DNA of 64,000 nucleotides, from assembly GCF_014633365.1 (NCBI RefSeq), contig NC_068338.1, forward strand, positions 53,393,716 to 53,457,715. The letters are read 5' to 3'. The notes under the pieces are model-generated. The model was not told where the DNA came from. It saw only the letters and a list, made by a program, of their open reading frames with translations, and made no database searches. Position numbers and translations under genes: made by a program. This stretch comes from Diospyros lotus (Eukaryota; Streptophyta; Magnoliopsida; Ericales; Ebenaceae). Below are positions 11,836 through 22,777 of the stretch, piece by piece; positions within the stretch are counted from its first letter, which is position 1; each line of letters begins with the position of its first letter.

Positions 11836-14800
11836 AAAAAAAAAAAAGGAAAAAAAGACTGTTTCTATCATGTTATTTTGTTTCTAGCAGAACTTCTCAA
11901 GTACAATAAAGTAAAACACCAATCATTAAACATATCTCATAGATTAATTTTTCTCTTGTTAGATTGTTGTCTTGTTAGCTCAATTTTTGCCCAGCATACA
12001 TATCTCATAGATCCTGGAAGAGGATAAACATGATGTTGCACTATGTTTCTTGAAACTGTATGTTGTTATGATGTCATTATGTTGCAGGTAATTTGGCAAG
12101 TATTTTCTATGAGCGAGGTCAGCTGGATTTGGCAATCTTTCACTATAAGCGAGCCATTGCATGTGATTCTGGATCTCTGGAGGCTTATAATAATTTGGTT
12201 GGTCCTCTTCATCCATGAAAGGCTGTTGACATGATAATTTTGTCTAGAGTTTGAGAAACTTATGCTTACTAATTCTATTTTTTGCTTGATGCCACTGAAA
12301 GGGAAATGCACTGAAAGATGTAGGCAGAGTGGATGAAGCCATCCAATGCTATCATGTTAGTAATCAATTCTTATGTGGTTCCTTTCTTTTAGGTTTTACT
12401 ATGGTTCCTGTTTGTGTTCTAACTTTAATCTACTCTATTCCCCTGGGGTTCCGTCTTTTATCGTTCCTTTCTGAAGCAATGCCTTTCATTACAGCCTAGT
12501 CACCCTCAGGCACTGACCACCCTTGGGAACATATACATGGAATGGTATGTCATGATTACTGATAACAGATTCTGGTTTATTTGACTAGGTAAGGTCTCTG
12601 ATGCTTGGTAAGCTCATAAGAGATGTTTCTGTACATGCAGGAATATGATGGCTGCTGCTGCTACATATTACAAGGCGGTATTGGCCGTGACTACAGGCTT
12701 ATCTGCTCCTTTCAATAATCTTGCAATAATTTATAAACAGCAGGTTACTGCAGCCTGATCTCTTTCCAATCTGGATCAGATGCCTGATTTTGGATAGCTT
12801 ATCAACTAAATGGATGCCATGCATCCTTGTTTGTTTTTGCAGGCTTTTTACATCTTTGATTAATTTTGGTTGGCGCTTTGTGTGGTTCTGATTCTTATTT
12901 ATCGTGATAGGGGAACTATGTGGATGCTATATCTTGCTACAATGAAGTGCTCCAGATTGATCCACTGGCAGCAGATGGACTTGTCAATAGGGGCAACACA
13001 TACAAGGAGATTGGTAGAGTAAGTGAAGCAATTCAGGACTACATACGTGCAATTACCATCCGACCGACTATGCCTGAAGCACATGCCAATCTTGCTTCAG
13101 CTTACAAAGATAGGTGTGATTGATTGTAATCATCGTACTGCTATGACTTTTGGGTTACATATGCATGTTCGTTTCTAACAATTCTATATTTGGACTTGGA
13201 TGATTCAGTGGACTCGTGGAAGAAGCAATAAAATGCTATAGACAGGCATTGGTTTTACGCTCTGACTTTCCTGAAGCAACGTGCAACCTTCTGCACACAT
13301 TACAGGTATCATCAGATTTTGGTGGATTCAAATGCAAAATCCTGTCGGTGGCTCACTCTGGTCTAAACTAGCATGCATCCAAGAAACTTCTTTGTGAAGT
13401 TATTGACGTTAACCGAAAGTAAATATCTGGGATGCAATTCTGTGAATGAAAATTCACTTCAGATTTATATAATTGAAGTAATAGTTATACATGCGCCCAA
13501 GTGTCCAACTGGAATTGTATGGAATGCCATATTCTTCTCTTCTGTTTTCTTTCCCTCAGTTGTCAGCATGAAGGCACCTTCTTGCCTCTTGGAACCAACA
13601 AATTCTTTGTTCATTTGGTGGATGTGGGTGCCAAGACTTGTTAAGGTGTGGCTGATTAGTAATAGTTTTCATATATACATTTTGGATATAAATGTAACAT
13701 ATCCACCCTGATATTTCAAGTAAAGGTGTCCTCCTCTGTCTTTGGTGAGCATTTTGATATAAATACTAACTTAACTAACTTATACCTCCCAAATTTGCTG
13801 CCCTTCTTTAATTTTTGTTCCCAACCTTTTTTTGCTGCATTTTGAACTTTTTCTCCCTGAGTTAAGGTTCATTAAATTTGAACATTCTCTCTCTGTTAGA
13901 TTTTCCTTTGGTTCTTAGTTCTCTAAACATTTTGGTTTCAGAGATGACAACTGTCTGCATCTGCTGGTAATATAAAATTCTTGTCACCAAGAGTTTAGGT
14001 ACAACTTAAATTCTATTCTCATGGAGAGCAAGGACTAGATCGACTGAAATGGTCAATTATAACATGAGCTGATGTAACCAGAATGAGTATTTATTTCTCA
14101 GGAATTTGATGCAAAAATTTTGGAATATCAGCAACTTCTATGCCACTCGCTTTCAGAGTTGTGTATATTGTCCTATGGAATGGTGTTACAACAACAACAT
14201 ATCCAGACTTTATCCCACTATGTGGGGTCGGTTACATGAATTCTAGACTTCCATGTACTTTTGTCTTTTGTCATATCTTCATTTAGGCCCATACACTTCA
14301 TATCAAGCTTTAATGTCTCTGCCAAAGTCTTTTTGGGTTTGCCTCTACCTCTTTTTTAGACTAATTGTTCTATTTCATCAACTCTCCTCATAGGAGCATC
14401 TCTTGGTCTTCTTCTCACACGACCAAACCATCTTAGTCTAGTCTCTCTCATCTTTTCCTCGATTGGCACTACTCCTACCTTATTACGAATAATCTCATTT
14501 CTAATTTTATCTTTTCTTGTATGGCCGCATATCCATCTTAGCATCTTTATCTCTGCTACGCTCGTCTTTTGCTTATGCTGGTATTTGACTGCCCAACATT
14601 CTGAACCAGACAACAAAACTAGTTTTATAACTGTCTTATAAAATTTTTCTTTCAGTTTTAATGGAATTTTACCATCACATAACACCCCCGATGTATTTCT
14701 CCATTTTAGCCAACCTGTCTTAATTCTATACGTGACATTCTTGTGAATTTCTCCATCTTTTTGAATCATTGATCCCAAATATCGAAAATGGTCTTTTCTT

Positions 14801-16304
14801 TATATGATTTGGTCTTTCAATTTTATTATAACATCATCTACTCTTGTATTCTTACTAAATTTACATTCCATATATTATGTTTTCCTTCTACTTAATTTAA
14901 ATCCCTTGGAATCTAAATTGTTTCTCCACAACTCAAGTTTAGTGTTCACTCCCTCTTTTGTTTCATCCACCAACACTATGTCATCTGCAAAAAGCATACA
15001 CCATGGCACCTTTGTCTTAATGTGTTTAGTGAGTTAATCCATTACTAAAGCAAATAAGTATGGACTTAGTACAGAATCTTGATACAGTTCTATTGTAATT
15101 TTAAATGGTTCAGTATCCCCTCCGCATGTTCTGACCTTCATCTCTGCACCGTGATACATTTTCTTAAGGGCTTGTGTATAGGCTATTTAGACTCCTTTCT
15201 TCTCTAAAGCCCTCCATAATACTTCTCTAGGGACCCTATCATAGGCTTTTTTTAGATTTATAAACACCATATGCAGGTCCTTCTGATGAGCCCGATACCT
15301 TTTCATTAGGCATCTCAGTAGGTATATAGCTTTCATAGTTGACCCACTAAGTATGAAACCAAACTAATTTTTCGAGACGTTTGTTTTTTTTTTTTTGAGT
15401 CTCTACTCTATTACTCTCTCCCAGAATTTCATGGTATAGCTCATTAACTTAATTCTTCTATAATTTTCACAGTTTTGAACATCTCCTTTGTTCTTGTATA
15501 TAAGAACCAAAGTACTCTTCCTCCATTCATCTGGCATCTTTTTTGATTTAAGGATCGCATTAAATAATTTCGTTAGTCAAGAGATGCCCTCTTCTCCCAT
15601 GCATTTTCATGCTTCCATTGGTATATTATTTGATCCTATCGCCTTATGATTTTTCATTTTTTTTAATGCTTGTCTTATTTCTTTTGAACTTATGCATCAA
15701 TAAAATGTATAGCTCACATAAGATGTCCCAACCTAACTCTTGTGTCCCCACCATCATTGAATAATTTTGTAAAATACTCATTTCATCTCTCCTTAATCGC
15801 TCCCTCATTCACTAATACATATTGGTTTTCATCTTTTATGCATTTCACTTGGTTTAGATCCCTAGCTCATTTGACACTACACGCGGGCAATGTAGCGCAT
15901 CGCTATGAAGGGTTACGCCCCAACAATTTTTCATAGTTTGTCTAGAGTTCATGTTTTGGATCCGACTGGGTTTTACGTTGGTTGTCAGCTACCTAACACA
16001 ACCCTCCTCATTTATCCGGGTTTGGGACCGGTAGTGGATAACATCCCCAGGTGGAGTTGTCCTATTGAATGGTGTTGTTTTGATATATTTGGGTGTCAGT
16101 TGTGCATGTGTTTCTTAATTGGTTTTATTTCCAATATACAAGACAAAAAAAATTGCATGGCTTTGTACTCTAAATGGACTAAATTAAATTTGGCAACAAC
16201 TCTTGAAATCAAGATACGTATTCCAGTGTGTTTGCAGTTGGGAGGATCGAGAAAAAATGTTCACTGAAGTTGAAGGGATTATCAAGAGGCAGATTAAGGT
16301 TTAT

Positions 16305-16336
<32 letters not shown>

Positions 16337-19300
16337 GCGCGCGAGCGCGCGCGCCCGTGCACGCTTATTATTGTGTCTTTGAGCCTCGGGATGGACAGAT
16401 GCTTGATAGCAAGTATATATATGATAGTTGTGAAGTCTTAGGACAATTGAACTTTTACTCAATTGAATTCATTACTCATCTTTTTTACCGCACATTGATA
16501 TTTGTATTTCAGATGTCAGTTCTTCCTAGCGTGCAACCCTTTCATGCAATTGCATATCCACTTGATCCATTGCTTGCCCTTGAGATTAGGTAAGAACTCT
16601 AGCTTGGCATGTCAGAAACAATAATGAGCTAATGCTTGTCCTTCATTTTTATTTTCTTTTATCTAATTCACTTGACCTTCTGTCTTGCAGTTGTAAATAT
16701 GCAGCACAGTGCTCCTTAATTGCTTCACGATACGTGCTTCCCCCCTTTTCTCATCCCTCTCCAATACCAATTAATAGTGGAGGAAATTATAGACTGAGAG
16801 TTGGGTGAGTCTTGAGATCCTTAATATGGATTATGCATGCGCAAACCAATTGAAGTGTGTATTTTGACACACATCTGAACTTGCAGGTATGTTAGCAGTG
16901 ATTTTGGTAATCACCCACTGTCACATCTTATGGGCTCTGTATTTGGCATGCACAACAGAGAAAATGTCCAGGTAAGTAAACTTGGAAGACATGTTTGTCC
17001 TTGTGTGAGAGCCTTGTGTACTGTTCTCTCTCACTCATGCTATATCACTTGCTGAGGGAGTGCATTTGTAGGTGTTCTGTTATGCATTGAGTCCAAATGA
17101 TGGCACTGAGTGGAGGCTGCGAACACAATCTGAAGCTGAGCACTTCATAGATGTCTCTGCCATGTCATCTGACATGATTGCTAAATTGATTAATGAGCAC
17201 AAAATACAGATCCTAGTCAATCTTAATGGCTATACCAAGGTATATTATCTTTTTATAGATTTAAGGTACTTTGTATAATATGTGAATATAATAGATTGTT
17301 GATTGGCAATTTAGATTCAGAAGGTTTTCATGTGGTTTACATTCACATGGCTATCCTTGGCCTTAAAAAATGCTCCTTTTGGCAAATTTTGTTTGTGTTG
17401 TTGCCCTTGATAGTGACTTCCTCTGCCTTTGTCTCTGTAAATGTGGAATTCCTACAAGGTGCATTTGTCTCAATTTTTGAGGTAATGACATCCATGACTG
17501 CACAGGGGGCCAGGAATGAAGTATTTGCCATGCAGCCTGCGCCAATTCAAGTTTCCTATATGGGTTTCCCAGGGACCACTGGGGCATCTTACATCGATTA
17601 CTTGGTTACGGATGAGGTGATGAATAGACCTAATGAAAACTCTGTGCAATTTTGTACCTGTTATTTTTGTCTCTAATTGTCACCTTCCTTTGCAGTTTGT
17701 TTCACCTTTGAATTTCTCACACTACTACTCTGAGAAGCTTGTCCACCTACCCCATTGCTATTTTGTGAATGACTATAAACAGGTTGGTCGTTTTGAATAG
17801 AGCGTTGATAGTAGCTGCTAATCTATATTGAGGTGCACTAGATGTGATTGCTCTTTTTCCTGTTGCTTTTTGTGGTCAGAAAAATCTTGATGTATTGGAT
17901 ACAAACTGCCATCACAAGCGATCAGATTATGGGTTGCCTGAAGATAAATTTATATTTGCATGCTTCAACCAGTTGTACAAGATGGATCCAGAAATCTTTA
18001 ACACTTGGTACTTTTAGGACAGTTTCAAATTTTTAACTTCAAGGAGATGTGCACCCATGATGTAGCAGATTTACTTGTGTATGTTTCAATCTTTTACCAG
18101 GTGTAACATACTCAAACGGGTGCCAAATAGTGTGCTTTGGCTGCTTAGATTCCCAGCTGCAGGCGAGATGAGAGTGCGTGCATGTATGGGGATCACTGTA
18201 AACTCTCTTTTGGTAATCTGTTCCCTGCAGTTTCTTTTGTGAAAAATTTTAATGCTTGTCGCCTTTTGCAGATGCTACTGCTAGGGGAGTGCAGCCTGAA
18301 CGAATTATTTTCACAGATGTTGCCATGAAAAAAGAGCATATTAGACGAAGTGCTTTAGCAGATCTATTCCTTGACACGTATATTAACTTGTTCATTTGCT
18401 TTGACTATTTCTTTTTTGGCACTTTGGTCCTCCTTTTCTTTTATTTTGGAACCTTGCTATTTACCAGGTAGTTATTCTTGCTGCTGAAGCTTTTTAAGTG
18501 CTAATACTTTATTAATCTTCTTTATTTATTTATTTATTTATTTATTTTTAGGCCTCTATGCAATGCACACACGACTGGTACAGATATTCTATGGGCTGGT
18601 TTACCAATGGTGACACTTCCCCTTGAGAAAATGGCCACAAGGGTTGCTGGATCACTTTGCTTTGCCACTGGATTGGGGTCACACATGGTTGTCAATAGGT
18701 AGGCATTTCAATTTGATTCCACATAAATTGAATATATATGCTTGCACATTTCAAAGTATGCTTCACTATTGAGATGGCAATGATACTTAGATTAGCCACA
18801 CAAAAAAAAATGATAGTTTTTTGGGCCACACTTCCCATTTTAGGAATTTGAGCAGTGCGGTATCATTTTTGCACTCCTGCTATTTATTTCATTAGGAAGC
18901 GCATAAATTTTGTATCTTAGGATAGGTGCTATATCTAATCCTTGTCAAATTGAAATGATCCAAGCAAGCTCCATTACTTGAAGTGCAAGCTTTCTACTAA
19001 ACTAGTAATTAAGATTAACCAAGAAAAGATGATCCCATACAAGTGTATTTGTTTATGTTACTGAATTGAAAACAAAAAAAGCGCAACCCCTTGTGCATTG
19101 CAGTACAGCATGGTGCAAATTGTTTTAATAGACAATACTATTTAAACAAATCCACATTTTCTTGTCTGTCCAACTGCTTGATGCTATTTTAACCATGCAA
19201 TGATGCCGCCTGTTGAACTTACTCTTCTCAAGCAGGCTTGCCTGCCACGTGCTACGTCTACAAGAATGCAGCAATCAGACCATTAAGATGTTATAGTCTG

Positions 19301-19702
19301 CGCTTGAATGCACACTAGCATATTCTTGAAATTTTATTTGTTTGTTTTGCCATTATCTTCACTTGTTTGATATTTGGTTATCAAACAGTATGAGAGAATA
19401 TGAAGAGTTGGCTGTATCCTTGGCACTGGATCGCCCCAAACTTATGGCTCTCACAAATAAACTCAAGGCTTGTCGTTTGAGTTGTCCTCTCTTCGACACC
19501 ACACGCTGGGTAAGCTTGGACGATGTTCATCTTCTGTCGTGCATTGAGCATGAATGATTCACGAGTCTGGTCCCTTTGAATTTCACAGGTGAGGAACCTG
19601 GAGAGAGCATATTTTAAGATGTGGAATCTTCATTGCTCAGGCCGCCGACCAGATCACTTCAAGGTTACTGAAAATGATTTGGACTTTCCTTATGATCGGT
19701 AG
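6189..19702 (+). CDS. SEC: SECRET AGENT-type O-GlcNAc transferase, complete, 28 exons, 982 aa
   Basis: The protein is predicted to move GlcNAc from UDP-GlcNAc to Ser/Thr of nuclear and cytosolic proteins. Exons: 6189-6378, 6735-6877, 7376-7474, 7593-7643, 8950-9066, 9305-9361, 10857-10976, 11069-11131, 11227-11305, 12088-12197, 12302-12355, 12495-12544, 12641-12743, 12911-13113, 13209-13305, 16227-16298, 16513-16589, 16691-16804, 16887-16971, 17072-17239, 17506-17616, 17696-17782, 17880-18007, 18101-18183, 18272-18377, 18552-18698, 19389-19509, 19589-19702. They sum to 2949 nt in one frame. Residues about 66-512 are tandem TPRs; 513-982 are the catalytic half with [17 protein letters not shown] and HTTGTD. 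K784, H862 and D867 have the same spacing as human OGT K842, H920 and D925 (from memory). [11 protein letters not shown] and the ending favour SEC over SPINDLY. A Ser run (residues 33-40) marks the N-terminus. Intron 15 holds a LINE; intron 4 holds a T/G tract. Confidence 0.93.
7751..7783 (+). repeat. T(n)G(n) homopolymer junction in SEC intron 4
   Basis: About 18 T followed directly by 15 G. SEC intron 4 (7644-8949) also holds, from about 8151, a stretch with an AAGTTTGGTTGG-like start and ATTCCATT/AATGG repeats that looks like the end of a MITE; its other end was not found. Confidence 0.8.
9780..10430. other. Insertion-like block in SEC intron 6, including a SINE 3' fragment
   Basis: Intron 6 (9362-10856) contains at about 9958-9990 a GTTCCTAGTGCATGAGGCTC segment, matching the 3' end of the Au-like SINE seen at 43055. 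From 10110 to 10400 base composition changes to a GC-richer block with CCACCTCCTCC and GGTAGCGG repeats, unlike the AT-rich intron around it. A 112-codon minus-strand ORF (10443-10105) crosses this block but is low in complexity (Leu, Ser, Pro, Gly runs) and matches no family I know. Confidence 0.4.
11604..11847 (-). repeat. Two C(n)A(n) tracts enclosing an RTE LINE 3' fragment, SEC intron 9
   Basis: C13A23 lies at 11604-11639 and C22A22 at 11804-11847; read on the minus strand both are T(n)G(n). Between them, about 11685-11803, is a relic of the RTE 3' end: a GTTACATGAATTCTAG block followed by a TTTCTATCTATGG block, in the minus orientation seen in the copies at 14188, 31069 and 48094. The element is only about 120 bp and cannot code. 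Confidence 0.65.
14188..16056 (-). mobile_element. RTE-clade LINE, internally deleted, in SEC intron 15
   Basis: The element is antisense to SEC and 1869 bp long. A 20-bp target duplication with one mismatch flanks it (14168-14187 and 16057-16076). Its 3' end, at the left, carries the ACAACAACA tail and the block ending GAATTCTAGAC. Degraded reverse transcriptase and 3' coding sequence follow, including the segment [20 protein letters not shown] encoded at about 14360-14420. Compared with the copy at 31069-34309 it lacks about 1.4 kb (endonuclease and 5' coding part). The junction near 15860 reads GATCCCTAGCTC, with a CC microhomology at the deletion ends. It keeps about 45 bp more 5' sequence than the other copy. 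SEC splicing is predicted to be unaffected, since the exons on both sides join in frame. Confidence 0.85.
16302..16362 (+). repeat. (CT)n followed by alternating (GC)n in SEC intron 16
   Basis: About 30 bp of CT repeat passes directly into a CGCGCGCGAGCGCGCGCGCC stretch. Alternating purine-pyrimidine GC of this length can adopt Z-DNA in vitro, and CT runs can form triplex DNA. It starts only a few bases after the 3' end of exon 16 (16298), close to the donor site. Confidence 0.8.
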
Positions 19703-20695
19703 GAGGGGCAGCACAAGGGACTGTAGATAAAAGCAAAACCTGTACACTGGTTTGTTTAAGAAACTGTTCGACTATCACACTATGCTTGTTCGATGTGTTT
19801 GTTCACATATATGAATGCGATGGGCTGAATCTCCGGGCTTGAGCGAGCTATAGCCAGTAGTAAAACCCGAAGGATGTGATGTCCTGCTTCATATATATCA
19901 ACCTTCCTGCGATGGTTTGTTTTCCCCGACATCATACTGGAAGTTTATTTATGTGCTTAAGTTAAGTAGGTTAGAAAATTTTCTCCTTGCTGAGTTCTGG
20001 TGCTGCGGATGTTCAGAGTTGGTGGTGGTGGGATCAGGATTAGTGTGAGTTATGGATTGAAGACAATTGTTTTGTTCTCTCTTTCTGCTCAGGCTATCAA
20101 TTTGGCATTCCCCTTCCACCGGTGTAGCTATCATTGTTGCTAACGTTTACTTTTGTCATTTGTATGACATGTTGGAGCTGGTTAACTTGTGTCCTTGTCA
20201 TTTATATGGCATTACTGGTTGAACTCCTATTTTTGTCATTGAGGACCCACAATTCTCAATGTTGCTGTGATGTTGTCTTTTTCTCTTAAGACTAACAAGC
20301 TCAATGTCTCAAATATAATATTTTTTTATCAAGAAAAGAAACATTTGACTGGATGTGCAGTTGGCAAAACTTATATTTTTATTGTTTTCATGTTTTTTTT
20401 TGTGTGGTCACTTAAATTTTTTATTATTTTAATTATATTGCTGAACTTGTTTTCTCGACTTAATTCTTATTTTTTGACTTTTTTTGTGTGATAATATAAT
20501 GTATATTTTGTTATTTTTTTTATACATAAAAATATAAAAATTAAACATTTGACTGGATGTGCAGTTGGCCAAACTTTTTTTGTTTTTTCACAAATCTTTT
20601 AGACTTTTTTGATATCAGAAGGTACACATGTTATTTTGTATAATAGAAGTGATGTATTGAATAACATAAAAGGACTTTATATAAAGTAATTTTGT
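19703..20695. other. SEC 3' flank and intergenic DNA
   Basis: The first few hundred bases are presumably the SEC 3' UTR; I see no single clear polyadenylation signal. Around 20340-20580 lies AT-rich sequence containing a duplicated phrase, ACATTTGACTGGATGTGCAG (near 20341 and 20544), resembling the repeat units of the foldback element at 3289-3765. No gene was recognised. Confidence 0.5.
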
Positions 20696-20703
20696 GTTGT
20701 ATT

Positions 20704-21463
20704 CAGTGTTTTAAAAGGCGTTAGTCGGGAGTCAGATCGAGGCCTAGGGTGCCTAGGTGGAGTTTAGAAAAATTGTTATTTTTAGCACATAAACTTGCAT
20801 TATTTTATAGCATTTGTTGCTTTCTCTCATTATTTTGTACTTTCATCTAATAATAAATCACACACCAATTAAATTATATATTAACAATAATTTAATCTAT
20901 AAAATATATTTTTCTTAACTTTTTTTTCGTAAATTTCTCTCAAATTTTTCAGCTGTTGCCCATTTTTTGACCACTGCTCTGACTTACTCCCCCCAGAAGA
21001 GTTCCATTCTTCTAAATCTCTCATCTCCTTCTAAATTTTCCATTCTTCCCTCCTAAATCTCGTCTTCCAGTTCCAGACGAGTTCAATTCTTTTAAATCTC
21101 TAGTCTGCTTCTAAATCTTCCATTCTTCCCCCCTAAATCTCTAGTCTTCCTCTCCTAGTCCCAAACAAGTTATATTCTTCTCTGCTCCTAGACGAAGTTA
21201 ACAAAAGATCTCATAATGGAGCAGCAATAATTATGGTGTGTTCTTGAACTTCAAAGCGAGGACACTTCATCCATCTTCGTTCTACACAGCTCTTACAAAT
21301 CGAAGCGGCCAGGCCGCGTGCGACTTAGGTAGGTAGGCAACCTATGCAGCGCCCAACCCAGGCGACTAGGCACCGATCAAGCTGGATTAATCAATCCAGC
21401 GCCTAGGGTGTCAGTTAGGGCTTAATCGCGGCGATCGCTTTGGCCGCGTTTTAGAACACATTG
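20704..21463. mobile_element. Non-autonomous hAT-type MITE, 760 bp
   Basis: An exact 8-bp target duplication, GTTGTATT, lies at 20696-20703 and 21464-21471. Terminal inverted repeats read CAGTGTTTTAAAAGGCG at the left and, reverse-complemented, CAATGTGTTCTAAAACGCGG at the right. Subterminal GCCTAGG-type repeats occur in both orientations (20743-20760 and 21350-21420). The 8-bp duplication and CA(G)TGTT ends fit hAT. No transposase was found. Confidence 0.85.
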
Positions 21464-21471
21464 GTTGTATT

Positions 21472-22777
21472 ACACAAGTACTTGTAACATTGTAGTTTTT
21501 TTTTTTTTTTAAATTTAGGATGTTAATGTAAAAAATTGATTGTAAGGTAAGGTGACAAAGTATATTTATAATTAGTTTGACAATACGGTTTGATCGCTTA
21601 TAAGTTATTAAATTTATTTTCTTACATGTTTAGATATATTAACAGTTTACAAGTTATGCAACTTAAATGCTAATCTAACAGCATTTTCAAAAAGCTATCA
21701 GCCACTCGCTTTTGCAAAAAAGCTCTCGAGAGTTTTTATGTTGATCAATTGAATTACCATTTTACCTTTCAACAATATCAAAATTTACACCTCCTATCCT
21801 TATATCTTCCCGACTCTCTATCTCATTGCTCTCATTTTCTCCCATCTTCCCTTCTCATCTTCTCTTTCATTGCCTCTTCCATAAATGGTTGTTGTCGCCG
21901 CCCAGTACCGCCTTGCTAGCAAATCGTCATCATCGCCAACGTCGCAAGCCGACACTGTCACCCATAACTGTCATCGCCACAAGTCGCCATCGTTGCCTAG
22001 TATTACCCTGCTAGCATATCACCGCCATCGCTAGCGCAACAAGCCTCCATCGCCCAGCGCTGCAAGCATTCATTGCCACCCTAATTTTGAATTTTATAGT
22101 AATCAAATTTATTTGATTATCAATTATTGTGTCATGTCTAATCTTGTAATTTTGTAATATATATCAAATTTTTAGATGTTCAAAAAAAATATACATTTAA
22201 GTATTAATATTTATTTAAATATGAACTTTTATTTAAATATTAATAGTTGATATGAATTAATAAATGTTTTTATATAATGTCTCAACATAATATTGAAGAT
22301 TTTTATGAATTAAATTTAAATTTATAAATAAAATATTATATTAATATATTTTTAAAAATTATGTATAATTTATCAATATGTAATTGTAAATATTTTAGCA
22401 ATTGGACATCAATTTAAATTTTTTTATTAAAAAATTATAATTTATAAATTTTATTTATATTATTCAATATTATGTCTATTTTAATATTTTTATCAAATTT
22501 TAACAATTTATTAGTTTTTACAAACCAAACACATAACTTTTAACTAATAATTTAAAAATATATTTATTCAAATAAGTTATCAATTTAAATGCTATCTAAT
22601 TTTAAATTTTAAATAGCTTAAAAACTATTTTAAATAACTTAAATAGCTTAAAAGTTATTTATTTTACTTTTAACTTCAAACTAAAACGCGCAGCCAAACC
22701 AACCCTTAATTTCACTTTAAGCCGTTAAGTCGGGAGTCCGGCTCAACCTTCCCTCTCCGGTCGCTCGGCTGGGCCAA
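21472..22777. other. Intergenic DNA and PPR-gene upstream region; possible MITE
   Basis: From about 21600 to 22710 the ends look weakly inverted: TTTGACAATACGGTTTGATCGC on the left against AAACGCGCAGCCAAACCAACCC on the right, with TAAGTTATT-type subterminal repeats in both orientations. No target duplication could be fixed. The centre (21800-22080) is a low-complexity block with repeated CATCGCC and GCCGCC phrases. The last 60 bp before 22778 become GC-rich and would be the PPR promoter or leader. Confidence 0.4.

Noticed and set aside
6189..19702. SPINDLY (protein O-fucosyltransferase) as the identity of the TPR gene
   Set aside because: The catalytic half has the SEC/OGT blocks ([23 protein letters not shown]) with human OGT spacing, and the length fits SEC.
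21600..22710. A complete MITE upstream of the PPR gene
   Set aside because: Ends are only weakly inverted and no target duplication could be fixed, so it is described as a possibility rather than called.
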